Assembly (NCBI RefSeq): GCF_016745395.1 | Contig: NZ_JAERVJ010000007.1 | Coordinates: forward strand, 62,001 to 126,000 | Length of the DNA: 64,000 bases | From: Methylocystis sp. Sn-Cys | GTDB lineage: Bacteria > Pseudomonadota > Alphaproteobacteria > Rhizobiales > Beijerinckiaceae | Direction of reading: 5' to 3' | Shown here: positions 53,948 to 61,705 of the stretch, piece after piece | How positions within the stretch are numbered: position 1 is the stretch's first letter | How the letters are laid out: every line of letters starts with the position of its first letter | Position numbers and translations under genes: made by a program | Notes under the pieces: generated by a model | What the model was told of the DNA's origin: nothing | Database searches by the model: none | Seen by the model: the letters and a program-made list of their open reading frames with translations, nothing else

Positions 53948-54238
53948 CTAAACGGTCTCGCCCACTGTGAAGCCCGTGCCGTCGCCAAGCTCTGCGAAGT
54001 CCGCCTCCGCCTCGCGCAAGCTCTCGACCCGCGCGAGAAGGGGTCCGCGCCGCGCCGCTGTGATCAAGGCCGCGACTTTCTCCTCCGGGCCGGCGGCGAG
54101 AGCCTCCACTGAACCATCCCGGCAATTGCGCGCCCAGCCAACCAGCCCAAGCGCATTGGCCTGCCGAATGAGAAAGGCGCGGAAGCCGACGCCCTGCACG
54201 CGGCCGGTCACGAAGAAACGGACGACGCGGCGGCTCAT
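53948..54238 (-). CDS. Acylphosphatase
   Basis: The 96-residue enzyme hydrolyses acyl phosphates. The signature VTGRVQGVGFRAFLIRQANA contains the catalytic Arg (GFR), and the catalytic Asn is in GWARNCRDGSVEALAAG. Its ATG overlaps the panC stop (ATGA), so the two are translated from one message. A longer open frame upstream overlaps panC and is not coding. Confidence 0.93.
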   Translation of the reverse strand: MSRRVVRFFVTGRVQGVGFRAFLIRQANALGLVGWARNCRDGSVEALAAGPEEKVAALITAARRGPLLARVESLREAEADFAELGDGTGFTVGETV

Positions 54239-55095
54239 GTGTTCGGAACCGCGACATTGTCGATGAGCCGGGTGGCGCCGAGCCGCGCGGCGGCGAGGAT
54301 GCGCATCGGCCCGTCGAGGCGGCGCGCAACGCGCGCAAGCGTATCGGCGTGGCGCGCCTCGACATAGTCGATATCGAAGCCCGCGCCCACGATCGCCTCG
54401 TGGGCCTCGCCCATCACATGCCCGACGACCTCGCCCTCTCCAATGCGGCGCGCCGCCTCGGAGAGGGCGCGATAGAGCCGCGGCGCGCGGGCGCGATCCT
54501 CCGCCGAGAGATAGATGTTGCGCGACGACATCGCGAGCCCGTCGGGATCGCGCAGCGTCGGCCCCGCCAGGATGCGGGTCGCAATGTCGAGATCGCGCGC
54601 CAAATGGCGAATGACGAGAAGCTGCTGATAATCCTTCTCGCCGAAAACCGCGACATCCGCCTGCGCCTGATTGAGCAGCTTGGCGACGACCGTGGCCACG
54701 CCCGCAAAATGGGTGGGGCGGAAGCGGTCCTCGAGGTCGGCCTTGGCCGGGCCTTCGAGCGTCACCGTCGTGCAAAAGCCTTCCGGATACATCTCCTCGA
54801 CCGCCGGCGCGAAGACGAGATCGGCGGAGACGCTTGCGAGCTTCTCGCAATCGGCCGCCAGCGTGCGCGGGTAGCGCGAGAAATCCTCAGTGGGTCCGAA
54901 CTGCGTGGGATTGACGAAGATTGTCGTGATGACGCGATCCGCGTGGCGGCGCGCCTCCTCGACGAGCGAGAGGTGACCGGCGTGCAGCGCGCCCATGGTC
55001 GGCACAAGGCCAATGCGCTCGCCCGCCGCACGGCGCGCGCGCACGAAGGCGCGCATGTCCTCGACAGTATGGACGACAGGAACCTCATAGCTCAT
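54235..55095 (-). CDS. panC: Pantothenate synthetase
   Basis: PanC (286 residues) joins pantoate and beta-alanine with ATP, the last step of pantothenate synthesis. The nucleotide-binding HIGH-like motif PTMGALHAGHLSLVEEARRH, IFVNPTQFGPTEDFSRYPRT, FGEKDYQQL and the AMSSRNIYLS motif are all present. The start MSYEVPVVHTVEDM at 55095 is used. panB is not adjacent; downstream is the acylphosphatase gene. Confidence 0.97.
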   Translation of the reverse strand: MSYEVPVVHTVEDMRAFVRARRAAGERIGLVPTMGALHAGHLSLVEEARRHADRVITTIFVNPTQFGPTEDFSRYPRTLAADCEKLASVSADLVFAPAVEEMYPEGFCTTVTLEGPAKADLEDRFRPTHFAGVATVVAKLLNQAQADVAVFGEKDYQQLLVIRHLARDLDIATRILAGPTLRDPDGLAMSSRNIYLSAEDRARAPRLYRALSEAARRIGEGEVVGHVMGEAHEAIVGAGFDIDYVEARHADTLARVARRLDGPMRILAAARLGATRLIDNVAVPNT

Positions 55096-55332
55096 CCGCG
55101 CAGGCCTTTCGTTTGTTCCGCCGGCATAAGATGGAGCTTGCCAGAGCATGTCAATACACGCCAAAGCGCGTGCGCACGCTCCTGTAATTCTTGGTTTTCA
55201 GACGACTTGACGCAAAATCGCGCGCCCCTTGGCGACACTTCCGGGCCGCCCCTTTTAGCGAGCGCTAAACAACTCGGGACAAAGAGAGCGCTGGAGGGTA
55301 TTCGCAGGTGCACAGCGCCCTATATGGCGGGA

Positions 55333-55515
55333 ATGCCCAAGCGACCATACGAAGATGAGGCCACGCGTCTTGCGAAAGCCAGACGCCAGTTGAGAGCCAA
55401 AATGGTTCAGTCTGGCATGCTGCCAGGCCTCTTCGTGAAAGGGACCAAGACGCTGCGTCCCGAGATCAAGGCGCTCATAGACAAGGCAGTCGCGGAAAAA
55501 GCCCGCGAAAAGTGA
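55333..55515 (+). CDS. Small basic hypothetical protein
   Basis: This 60-residue product begins MPKRPYEDEATRLAKARRQL and is rich in Lys, Arg and Ala; a central LPGLFVKGTKTLRPEIKAL is followed by a helix ending VAEKAREK. An in-frame ATG at 55324 is possible. The sequence suggests a nucleic-acid or protein-binding helix pair, but no family is recognised. It precedes another small gene on the same strand after 48 bp. Confidence 0.5.
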   Translation: MPKRPYEDEATRLAKARRQLRAKMVQSGMLPGLFVKGTKTLRPEIKALIDKAVAEKAREK

Positions 55516-55563
55516 ACGTGACCGCCAAAGACCGACCCGCTCTGCTCAGACTGGAGGGCCGAG

Positions 55564-55842
55564 ATGTCCCTCGAACGGCTCGACACGGAAACCTTGCGCG
55601 AGGCGCAGGGGTTTTCGTTCTCCATGCGCATCACCGGAACACATGAGAATGTGCGGGTGTTCGTCGCCGACGACGCGCTCGATGACGGCATGGCGCGCGG
55701 CATTGCCGAGCTGCGCTCGCAGTTCGATAAAGACAAGCAAGGGTTCGAAGATATTGCCAGCGCCCGACATTCGCACGGGAGAGTGGCGGCGAATGGCACC
55801 GTCACGATTACGGCGGCCGACCTTTTCGGGATCATCGACTAG
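55564..55842 (+). CDS. Small protein, DUF1488-like
   Basis: The 92-residue product has a beta-rich first half (FSFSMRITGTHENVRVFVADD) followed by the helix MARGIAELRSQFDKDKQGFEDIA and a short C-terminal beta strand, similar in pattern to DUF1488 proteins. The assignment rests on pattern only. ATG 55564 has a good GGAGGGC site. Confidence 0.55.
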   Translation: MSLERLDTETLREAQGFSFSMRITGTHENVRVFVADDALDDGMARGIAELRSQFDKDKQGFEDIASARHSHGRVAANGTVTITAADLFGIID

Positions 55843-56069
55843 ACTTTTAGGCCTCGCCCGAGGAGCGGGATCGAAAACCCATCTGTCCGCGCAGGCGGCG
55901 GATCGGCTACGATTGTTTATTCGTTCGCGAGACGTTATCATCCACCCATCGATAACGAACGGCCTGACGACTCGGCCCTGTTCCTCCGGGAACTGCTGAT
56001 GATCACCCTCCAGACATCGATCGACCCGGCCCCGCGCATGCGGGCCTTTCTCCGTGCTTGGAGAGAAGA

Positions 56070-56279
56070 ATGGCAACTGGAACCGTAAAGTGGTTTAACG
56101 CCCAAAAGGGCTTTGGCTTTATTCAGCCTGACGAGGGCGGGCCGGACGTTTTCGTCCACATCAGCGCCGTCGAACGCGCGGGCATGAACGACCTCCGCGA
56201 AGGCCAGAAGATCAGCTATGAGATCGTGGCGGACCGCCGCTCGGGCAAGTCGTCCGCCGATCAGCTCAAGCCGGCCTGA
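56070..56279 (+). CDS. Cold-shock domain protein (Csp family)
   Basis: This 69-residue single cold-shock domain binds single-stranded RNA/DNA. RNP1 is KGFGFIQ and RNP2 is VFVHISAV, after the invariant GTVKWFNAQ. The ATG at 56070 has GGAGAGAAGA directly upstream. Its leader (55843-56069) includes a hairpin near 56031-56049 (GGCCCCGC / GCGGGCC) that could influence expression at low temperature, but that is inference. A strong terminator follows. Confidence 0.96.
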   Translation: MATGTVKWFNAQKGFGFIQPDEGGPDVFVHISAVERAGMNDLREGQKISYEIVADRRSGKSSADQLKPA

Positions 56280-56304
56280 CGGGCGCTGACCCCGAACAAG
56301 ATCG

Positions 56305-56340
56305 AGGGCCGCCGTCGCAACGGCGGCTCTTTTTGTTTTT
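56305..56340 (+). terminator. Rho-independent terminator after the cold-shock gene
   Basis: The stem GCCGCCG / CGGCGGC with loop TCGCAA, extended by GAG/CTC, is followed by TTTTTGTTTTTG. It starts 26 bp after the stop codon. Confidence 0.92.
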
Positions 56341-56507
56341 GCTGGACGCAAAAAAGCAGGGTGCGACTGGGCGTTCGAGCCGCCTGCAGCAAGCGCGGCG
56401 GGCGCGCGGGCGCTTTCTACGTAGTTTCCCTAATTGAGCGTCACCATGAGCGGCGCCAGCATCTGGCGGTAGCGGCGATAAGCCGCAATTTGACCCGCGT
56501 GACCGCG

Positions 56508-56885
56508 ATGCGTCTTGTTCTCGTCGAGTGGGCCTCCGACAGAGTCCTTGGAGACACGGCGGATTTTGCCAAAGATTCGGCCGAATGGGCCGATTGCGCT
56601 TTTCGTGAAATTGCCCTCGAGCAACTCGCCGTCGTCGCCGCACGGCTCTTCGACGAGAGTCGGGGACGGCGAGGGTGGCGCTACCAGTTCGCCTGTTTCG
56701 GTCGGAAAGAAAACACGACATACGAGATTTTCACGGTGAACGAAGAAGAGGAGGAGGCGATCTTCCGTCCTGACGCCTCTTCGATCATGCAAGCCGTCAT
56801 CACCCGCTGCGCCTATGCCGGCTTTGTCCGCCGAAAGCCGCCAGAGCCGCGAATAGCCACCTTGCCGAATACGAAAGCAGCATAG
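56508..56885 (+). CDS. Hypothetical protein (tentative)
   Basis: The proposed product of 125 residues begins MRLVLVEWASDRVLGDTADF. The more protein-like part is the C-terminal half, with FACFGRKENTTYEIFTVNEE and ASSIMQAVITRCAYAGFV. The open frame also extends 49 codons upstream, and a competing frame on the minus strand (56430-57017) covers the same bases; the plus-strand frame has the more ordinary amino-acid composition. Ribosome site is not clear. Confidence 0.4.
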   Translation: MRLVLVEWASDRVLGDTADFAKDSAEWADCAFREIALEQLAVVAARLFDESRGRRGWRYQFACFGRKENTTYEIFTVNEEEEEAIFRPDASSIMQAVITRCAYAGFVRRKPPEPRIATLPNTKAA

Positions 56886-57061
56886 CGCGGGCCCCGCCCC
56901 CGATATAACGGTTTGACGCGCAGCGCGCTGCGAGATGATTTGCCCTCGCGGAGTCAACAGGCTCGGAGGAGTTATCCAAAGAATAAGTAAATTTACGCAA
57001 TTGAAAGCCGGCGCCAAAGTGCGGCAATCTGCCGCAGAGCTGGTTGGGCAAGGATTGCAAG

Positions 57062-57346
57062 ATGCTGAATGTTCAAAAGATTACGCTCGCGACACGCCCG
57101 CACGCCGGCGAGACGATCCTTGCGGCCGCGCCATCCGCCAGGAGCCGCGTGCTGCTCTCGTCTTATCTGCTCAACCTCTGGCGTGGGCCCGACGCCGTGC
57201 GCGACATGATCGTCGCCGATTTCTGCGCGGCGACCGATTTGGGGGCGTCGGCGCAGGCGGCCGACCTCTTGCTGGTTCTGCGCCAGTTTCTCGAAGACTG
57301 GCCCGAGGCCGGCCTTGTTCCATGCGCCTGCCTGCGCCAGTGGTGA
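57062..57346 (+). CDS. Small hypothetical protein
   Basis: The 94-residue product starts MLNVQKITLATRPHAGETIL behind an AAGGA site. It is helical with LLSSYLLNLWRGPDAVRDMIV and ADLLLVLRQFLEDWPE, and two cysteines close together near the end (PCACLRQW). There is no known motif. It is followed tail to tail by the gamma-glutamylcyclotransferase-like gene. Confidence 0.55.
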   Translation: MLNVQKITLATRPHAGETILAAAPSARSRVLLSSYLLNLWRGPDAVRDMIVADFCAATDLGASAQAADLLLVLRQFLEDWPEAGLVPCACLRQW

Positions 57347-57361
57347 AAGCGCGGCGGCGTT

Positions 57362-57814
57362 TCAGCGGCCTTTCTTCTGCTCCGCGGCGAGATAAGTCAG
57401 ATAAGCGATATGCGCGGCGGGCAGCTCCAGCGCCTGCGCCGCCGCGATAATGTCGGCAAGATAGCCCGGCCAGGCCGACGCGCCGGCCGCGCCCGGCGGC
57501 GGGGCGGCGCCGATATAGACGAGCGCCGGGGACGCGCCGAAGGGCTCGCGCAGAACCGGGATGATTTTCTTGGCGTAGAGCCCCTGCCCCACCTGCTCGT
57601 AGCGGTCGAGCGCCGCGACGTCCGAGGGCGGTACGTCCCACAGCGCGCCATGGACGGCGGCGCGCGCATCGGGAACGACGCTGGCGAAGCCCGAGGGCAG
57701 AATCACGAAACGCCAGCGCGCGAGCCGCGCCCGCCCCAGAAGCCGCGAACGGGGGCAGCGCCGCGCCATAGCGGCGGCGTCCATATTGGAGCCATAGGCA
57801 AAATGCAGCGGCAC
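57362..57814 (-). CDS. Gamma-glutamylcyclotransferase-like protein
   Basis: The 150-residue protein belongs to the GGCT/AIG2 fold. The N-terminal substrate loop HFAYGSNMD is diagnostic, followed by GALWDVPPSDVAALDRYEQVG (with the catalytic acidic residue expected in this region) and a C-terminal helix pair. Substrates in bacteria are usually unknown. Start is GTG 57814, just before PLHFAYGSN, with a GGAAG site; the longer frame upstream runs through the tRNA gene. Confidence 0.85.
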   Translation of the reverse strand: MPLHFAYGSNMDAAAMARRCPRSRLLGRARLARWRFVILPSGFASVVPDARAAVHGALWDVPPSDVAALDRYEQVGQGLYAKKIIPVLREPFGASPALVYIGAAPPPGAAGASAWPGYLADIIAAAQALELPAAHIAYLTYLAAEQKKGR

Positions 57815-57874
57815 AGTCGATCTCTTCCTTTGCCCTCTCGCGCAACGGCGCCGCCGTGCTATATCACGCGCCGG

Positions 57875-57964
57875 GGAAGGGTGGCCGAGTGGTTTAAGGC
57901 AGCGGTCTTGAAAACCGCCGTGGGGGCAACTCCACCGTGGGTTCGAATCCCACCTCTTCCGCCA
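57875..57964 (+). tRNA. tRNA-Ser (anticodon UGA); integration site of the adjacent element
   Basis: The acceptor stem GGAAGGG pairs with CTCTTCC, the anticodon stem GCGGT/ACCGC encloses CTTGAAA (anticodon TGA, reads UCA/UCG), there is a long class II variable arm, and GTTCGAATCC marks the T arm. CCA is encoded. A tyrosine integrase starts 174 bp downstream, so the 3' part of this tRNA is the likely attachment site. The matching repeat at the other end of the element must lie outside the window. Confidence 0.95.
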
Positions 57965-58137
57965 AAAGCGCTTTCGCAGTCCTTCGCCATCCCCCGCCAA
58001 CATGCTGCTAAACCAAGATTATAGTCGTTCCCCTTGATCGCCGCCATTCGCCTTCCTACGTCATAAACCGCGTCCCGAAACGTGGGTAGATGCGTGGGTA
58101 GCCCAAGGCCAAGCTCTCGGCTGTGAGGGTGGGGGAT

Positions 58138-59394
58138 ATGGCGAAGCGTGGAATAAACCGGCTGACGGCGCGCACCGTTGCGACGGCGGGCGTCGGCTAT
58201 CACTGCGACGGCGACAGCCTCTACCTGCAGGTGACGCAAGGGGGCGACGGCAGCCTGAACCGCTCGTGGCTCGTCCGCTACGCCACGGGCGAGATTAAAA
58301 TGAGCGCCTCCGGCAAGTCACGCCGGGCGGAGCGGCAAATGGGCCTCGGTCCCTACCCACGTGTCTCCCTAAAGGAAGCCCGAGAGAAGGCCCAGGAGGC
58401 GCTGAGGCTGACTGCTTCGGGGCAGGACCCAGTTGAGGCCAAGCGCGCGTCCAAGTCCTCTGCGGCCCTCGCTAACGCCAAGGCCATGTCCTTCGCAGAA
58501 TGCGCCGAGGCCTACATCCGCTCGCACGAGCACGGCTGGCGCAATGATAAGCACAGGGCGCAGTCGCGCAACACGCTTGCAACCTACGCCCATCCTGCCA
58601 TCGGTCCCCTGCCCGTCGCGGGCATAGATGTAGGGCTCGTCCTCAAAGTCCTGGAGCCAATTTGGGTGAGTAAGCCTGAGACGGCGAGCCGCCTGCGGGG
58701 GCGTATTGAGGCCATCCTCGACTGGGCGAGGGCGAGAGGTTTTCGAGAGGGCGAGAACCCCGCGCGATGGCGTGGCCACTTAGACAAGCTGCTGCCCGCT
58801 CGCTCGAAGATCAGACGCGTAGAGCACCATGCGGCGCTGCCCTACTCCGCAATTCCATCGTTCATGGGGGAGTTGCACGAGCGAGACGCAACGGCGGCTC
58901 GGGCCTTGGAGTTCACGATCCTAACGGCGGCGCGGACCGGAGAGGTCATCGGCGTGACTTGGGATGAAATCGACCTTCGGGAAAGGGTCTGGACTATACC
59001 CGCCTCGCGGATGAAGGGCGGGCGCCAGCATCGCGTCCCTTTATCGGACGCGGCAATCACCATTCTTGAGACGCAGGCGCAGCGGCGGGAGGGCAAGTTC
59101 GTATTCTCGGGCGGCAATGGGCGAGCGCTGAGCAATATGGCGCTCTTAATGTTGCTTCGGCGGATGGGCCTCGACGTTACTGCGCACGGCTTTAGGTCCA
59201 GCTTCCGAGACTGGGCGGGCGATTGCACGCATTTTCCACGGGAGGTCATAGAAGCGGCGCTGGCGCATGTGGTCGAGAGCAAGGTCGAGGCGGCCTACAG
59301 ACGCAGCGACGCTATAGAGAAAAGGCGGAAATTGATGGACGCCTGGGCTCGTTTCTGTGTGGAGGAAACGCAGACCGGTGAGCAGTCTCTGTGA
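58138..59394 (+). CDS. Tyrosine-type integrase (P4/phage-like, with DUF4102-type N-terminus)
   Basis: The 418-residue recombinase inserts and excises the element at tRNA-Ser. The N-terminal arm-binding domain (about 1-95) includes RRAERQMGLGPYPRVSLKEA; the core-binding domain follows (about 115-210), and the catalytic domain has Arg266 (TAARTGEV), His350 and Arg353 (HGFRSSFRDW), His377 and the nucleophile Tyr387 (EAAYRRSD). All five catalytic residues are present, so it should be active. The start at MAKRGINRL follows a GGGGGATATG context; an ATG-less extension upstream is ignored. Confidence 0.95.
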   Translation: MAKRGINRLTARTVATAGVGYHCDGDSLYLQVTQGGDGSLNRSWLVRYATGEIKMSASGKSRRAERQMGLGPYPRVSLKEAREKAQEALRLTASGQDPVEAKRASKSSAALANAKAMSFAECAEAYIRSHEHGWRNDKHRAQSRNTLATYAHPAIGPLPVAGIDVGLVLKVLEPIWVSKPETASRLRGRIEAILDWARARGFREGENPARWRGHLDKLLPARSKIRRVEHHAALPYSAIPSFMGELHERDATAARALEFTILTAARTGEVIGVTWDEIDLRERVWTIPASRMKGGRQHRVPLSDAAITILETQAQRREGKFVFSGGNGRALSNMALLMLLRRMGLDVTAHGFRSSFRDWAGDCTHFPREVIEAALAHVVESKVEAAYRRSDAIEKRRKLMDAWARFCVEETQTGEQSL

Positions 59395-59460
59395 AAACGA
59401 CGGACCCTCAGGCAAAGCAAACGGTGGGCGCATCATTCCACAAGGACGAGCGGTGACGGA

Positions 59461-59985
59461 ATGGGTAAGTCGTTTAATCGCCCCCGGGCCAAGACGCCTG
59501 ATAACACTCAACTTGCGAAAGCGCTTCGCTTACTGGAGTTGCCCACCCCAGTTGTGCCGCTCGATGCTGCTAGACCAAACGAACCACTGCCTCGGTTGGA
59601 AGATGACCCTTGCGCATATGCGAGGCTCTCCGCTGAGTACGACGAGCTAAAAGCGTTCGTTAAACGACGACTTGCCGCCATCGCCGACGGGAGGGCGCGG
59701 CTTCGCGCCAGACCGAGCGATTGCGGCTCGCTCTGCCTACCCTTTTTCGAGCCGTTCTTCAAAGCGCGCCAGAAGAAACAAAATTTTGTCGCAACCGGGC
59801 CCGCAAAGCGCAAACAAGCCGGCAACGTGACGCGCCGCCGCATCATCGAGGAGTGGGAAAAGGCTTCGGGCAGACCCTCGCGTGACCGCGCAAGCCTCGT
59901 CGCCAAAAGGCTCGAAGTATCGCCACGTCATGTCCGGCGCGTCATTCGCGAAGAAATAGAAAAACGGACCAACTCGCTCGAATAG
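59461..59985 (+). CDS. Hypothetical protein with possible C-terminal HTH (element-borne)
   Basis: The 174-residue product is basic. Residues about 50-80 form a charged helix (YARLSAEYDELKAFVKRRLA). The C-terminal part (about 125-165, RRRIIEEWEKASGRPS then LVAKRLEVSPRHVRRVIREE) looks like a helix-turn-helix. It could regulate the element. It lies between the integrase and the excisionase-like gene. No known family is recognised. Confidence 0.6.
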   Translation: MGKSFNRPRAKTPDNTQLAKALRLLELPTPVVPLDAARPNEPLPRLEDDPCAYARLSAEYDELKAFVKRRLAAIADGRARLRARPSDCGSLCLPFFEPFFKARQKKQNFVATGPAKRKQAGNVTRRRIIEEWEKASGRPSRDRASLVAKRLEVSPRHVRRVIREEIEKRTNSLE

Positions 59986-60037
59986 GTCCCTTTCACCGCT
60001 GATCTCCCTGTCATCCACCAAACGAAGGACAGGGAGA

Positions 60038-60307
60038 ATGAACAACCCGAAATTAAGAAACGCCTCCCCCCTTGTCGTTAGCCCGCGCGACGCATGCGTC
60101 ATGCTCGACATCGGCCCCACCAAGCTGTGGGCGCTCATCAACTCGGGTGAGGTCGAGAGCTACCTGGACGGCTCGCGCCGCAAAATCATCGTCGCGTCGA
60201 TCCAGCGTTACGTTGAGCGCCTTCGCGCTCAGGTGGCTGCTGTTGACGCTCTTCCCAAGAAGACGGTGGGGTCGCTTCGGTTCAACCGCAAACTTGGGGG
60301 CAATTAA
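60038..60307 (+). CDS. Excisionase/AlpA-like DNA-binding protein
   Basis: This 89-residue protein has a winged-helix of the MerR/excisionase type: VSPRDACVMLDIGPTKLWAL, INSGEVESYLDGSRRKIIV and a following helix VASIQRYVERLRAQV. Such proteins direct excision or activate integrase genes in integrative elements. It is preceded by AGGGAGA and lies 2 bp before the next gene. Confidence 0.8.
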   Translation: MNNPKLRNASPLVVSPRDACVMLDIGPTKLWALINSGEVESYLDGSRRKIIVASIQRYVERLRAQVAAVDALPKKTVGSLRFNRKLGGN

Positions 60308-60309
60308 CT

Positions 60310-60612
60310 GTGAGCCTCCGAGTTTTGCCTGCTTTGGATTTGCAGGTCTCAAACTTCAAATGTCGCCCGAGAGGCACGGCGGTTTGCGATTTTGACCTGC
60401 ACATCGGCGCTATCGGCCTGGTTACCCGTGGCTGCGTGTTGCATTTCCAGAGCCATTATTGGGTCCAGCTGCCCGCCGCGGAATACATCGACGGTGCGGG
60501 AAACCGGCAATTCCGCCACGTCCTCACCTTCGAAGACGAAAGCGCAAAACGCCGGTTTAAGGAGGAGGCGACAAGGGCGGCGCTTCGCGCGATGGAGGCT
60601 GCGCATGAATAG
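60310..60612 (+). CDS. Small element-borne protein preceding the primase
   Basis: The 100-residue product starts at GTG 60310 and contains beta-rich FKCRPRGTAVCDFDLHIGAI and HFQSHYWVQLPAAEYIDGAG, then FEDESAKRRFKEEATRAALR. Short proteins of this pattern (SpoVG-like or single-strand-binding-like) often precede phage and plasmid primases. The function is inferred from position only. It overlaps the primase gene by 8 bp. Confidence 0.6.
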   Translation: MSLRVLPALDLQVSNFKCRPRGTAVCDFDLHIGAIGLVTRGCVLHFQSHYWVQLPAAEYIDGAGNRQFRHVLTFEDESAKRRFKEEATRAALRAMEAAHE

Positions 60613-61705
60613 CGCCGCCCTTCGCTTCTTGTCTGAGCTGGACCCACCCGCCAGCGCTTTCACTTTCCAGACCTTCGATGACAAGAAGCGGAAGGTGGAG
60701 GTCGTTGACCGCGACGGAAAGAAACGGCAAATCAAACGTCTGGCGCGGGTCATCAGCGGCCCACTCACCGACGCGCTTTCCGACCTCGATGACCTCGCGC
60801 GAGAAGGTGCGGGCGTCTATGTCTGCGTTAATGAAACCGACCTGCAGGGTCGCAAAAACGAGAACATTCTCCGCGTCAGGGCGCTCTTCGTCGATCTTGA
60901 CCACGCGCCCTTGGGGAATTTGGCGAGGCTGCCGCTGCAGCCCTCTTGCATCCTCAACTCGAGCCCTGGTCGCTGGCAGGCGTTCTGGTGGGTCGAGGGC
61001 GTGCCGCTCGACAAATTCACCAACTTGCAGCTTCGCCTCGCGCGGCTTTTTGACGGCGATAAGGCTGTCGCCGACCTGCCGCACGTCATGCGCGTGCCCG
61101 GCTTCGCGCATCAAAAGCGCGAGCCTTTCACGGTCACTGCGCGCTATCCGTCGCGGCGAGTAATGAGGAGCTGCGATGAGTTTGTTTCGGCGCTTGCGAG
61201 CGCCGAGCGGCGCATGAACCTGTCGCCTTTTCTCCACGGGCCGGGCGGCGGCAAGACGAAAAAGAACGGTTGCGGCATCTCGGCGCGCGCGTTGGCGAGC
61301 GCCTATGAGCCCACTTATGGCGCGCGCATCGCGGATCGCTGCCCCCAAGTGCGCGCTTTTCGTGAGAGCCGCGGCGATGTTGACGAGCCCATATGGAGCG
61401 CCTGCATCTGGCTACTGAAGCATTGCGAAGACGGGGAAAAACTCTCGCATGTGTGGAGCGCGGGCCACCGCTATGACGAGGCGGGGGTCGATGATCGTCT
61501 CGAACGCGCGGTAGGGCCGACAACGTGTGCGCATTTCGGGCGCGTCAACCCCAAGCTTTGCAGAGGGTGCTCCTATCAGGGGCAGATCAAAAGCCCGATC
61601 AGTCTCGGGCGTCTGTCGCGCGCGCCCAGGGGCGCTTACCCGCAGGCGATCGTGGCGCAACGGCTTTCCAAAATAGCTCGGCTTTCGGCGATTGTGAGGC
61701 GGTAA
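60605..61705 (+). CDS. RepB-type primase (archaeo-eukaryotic primase superfamily)
   Basis: The 366-residue product has the AEP-type core: ALFVDLDHAP with the metal pair Asp97/Asp99, CILNSSPGRWQAFWWVEG, and LPHVMRVPGFAHQKREPF with a basic Arg163. This order matches RepB-like primases of mobilisable plasmids and phages, which prime replication of small elements. The C-terminal third has a cysteine cluster (TTCAHFGR, KLCRGCSYQG) which may bind zinc. The start at MNSAALRFLS is chosen because of overlap with the preceding small gene. Its stop overlaps the next ATG (TAATG). Confidence 0.85.
   Translation: MNSAALRFLSELDPPASAFTFQTFDDKKRKVEVVDRDGKKRQIKRLARVISGPLTDALSDLDDLAREGAGVYVCVNETDLQGRKNENILRVRALFVDLDHAPLGNLARLPLQPSCILNSSPGRWQAFWWVEGVPLDKFTNLQLRLARLFDGDKAVADLPHVMRVPGFAHQKREPFTVTARYPSRRVMRSCDEFVSALASAERRMNLSPFLHGPGGGKTKKNGCGISARALASAYEPTYGARIADRCPQVRAFRESRGDVDEPIWSACIWLLKHCEDGEKLSHVWSAGHRYDEAGVDDRLERAVGPTTCAHFGRVNPKLCRGCSYQGQIKSPISLGRLSRAPRGAYPQAIVAQRLSKIARLSAIVRR

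Noticed and set aside
56430-57017. 195-codon minus-strand frame across 56430-57017
   Set aside because: It competes with plus-strand frames and has a composition and lack of ribosome site typical of non-coding frames.
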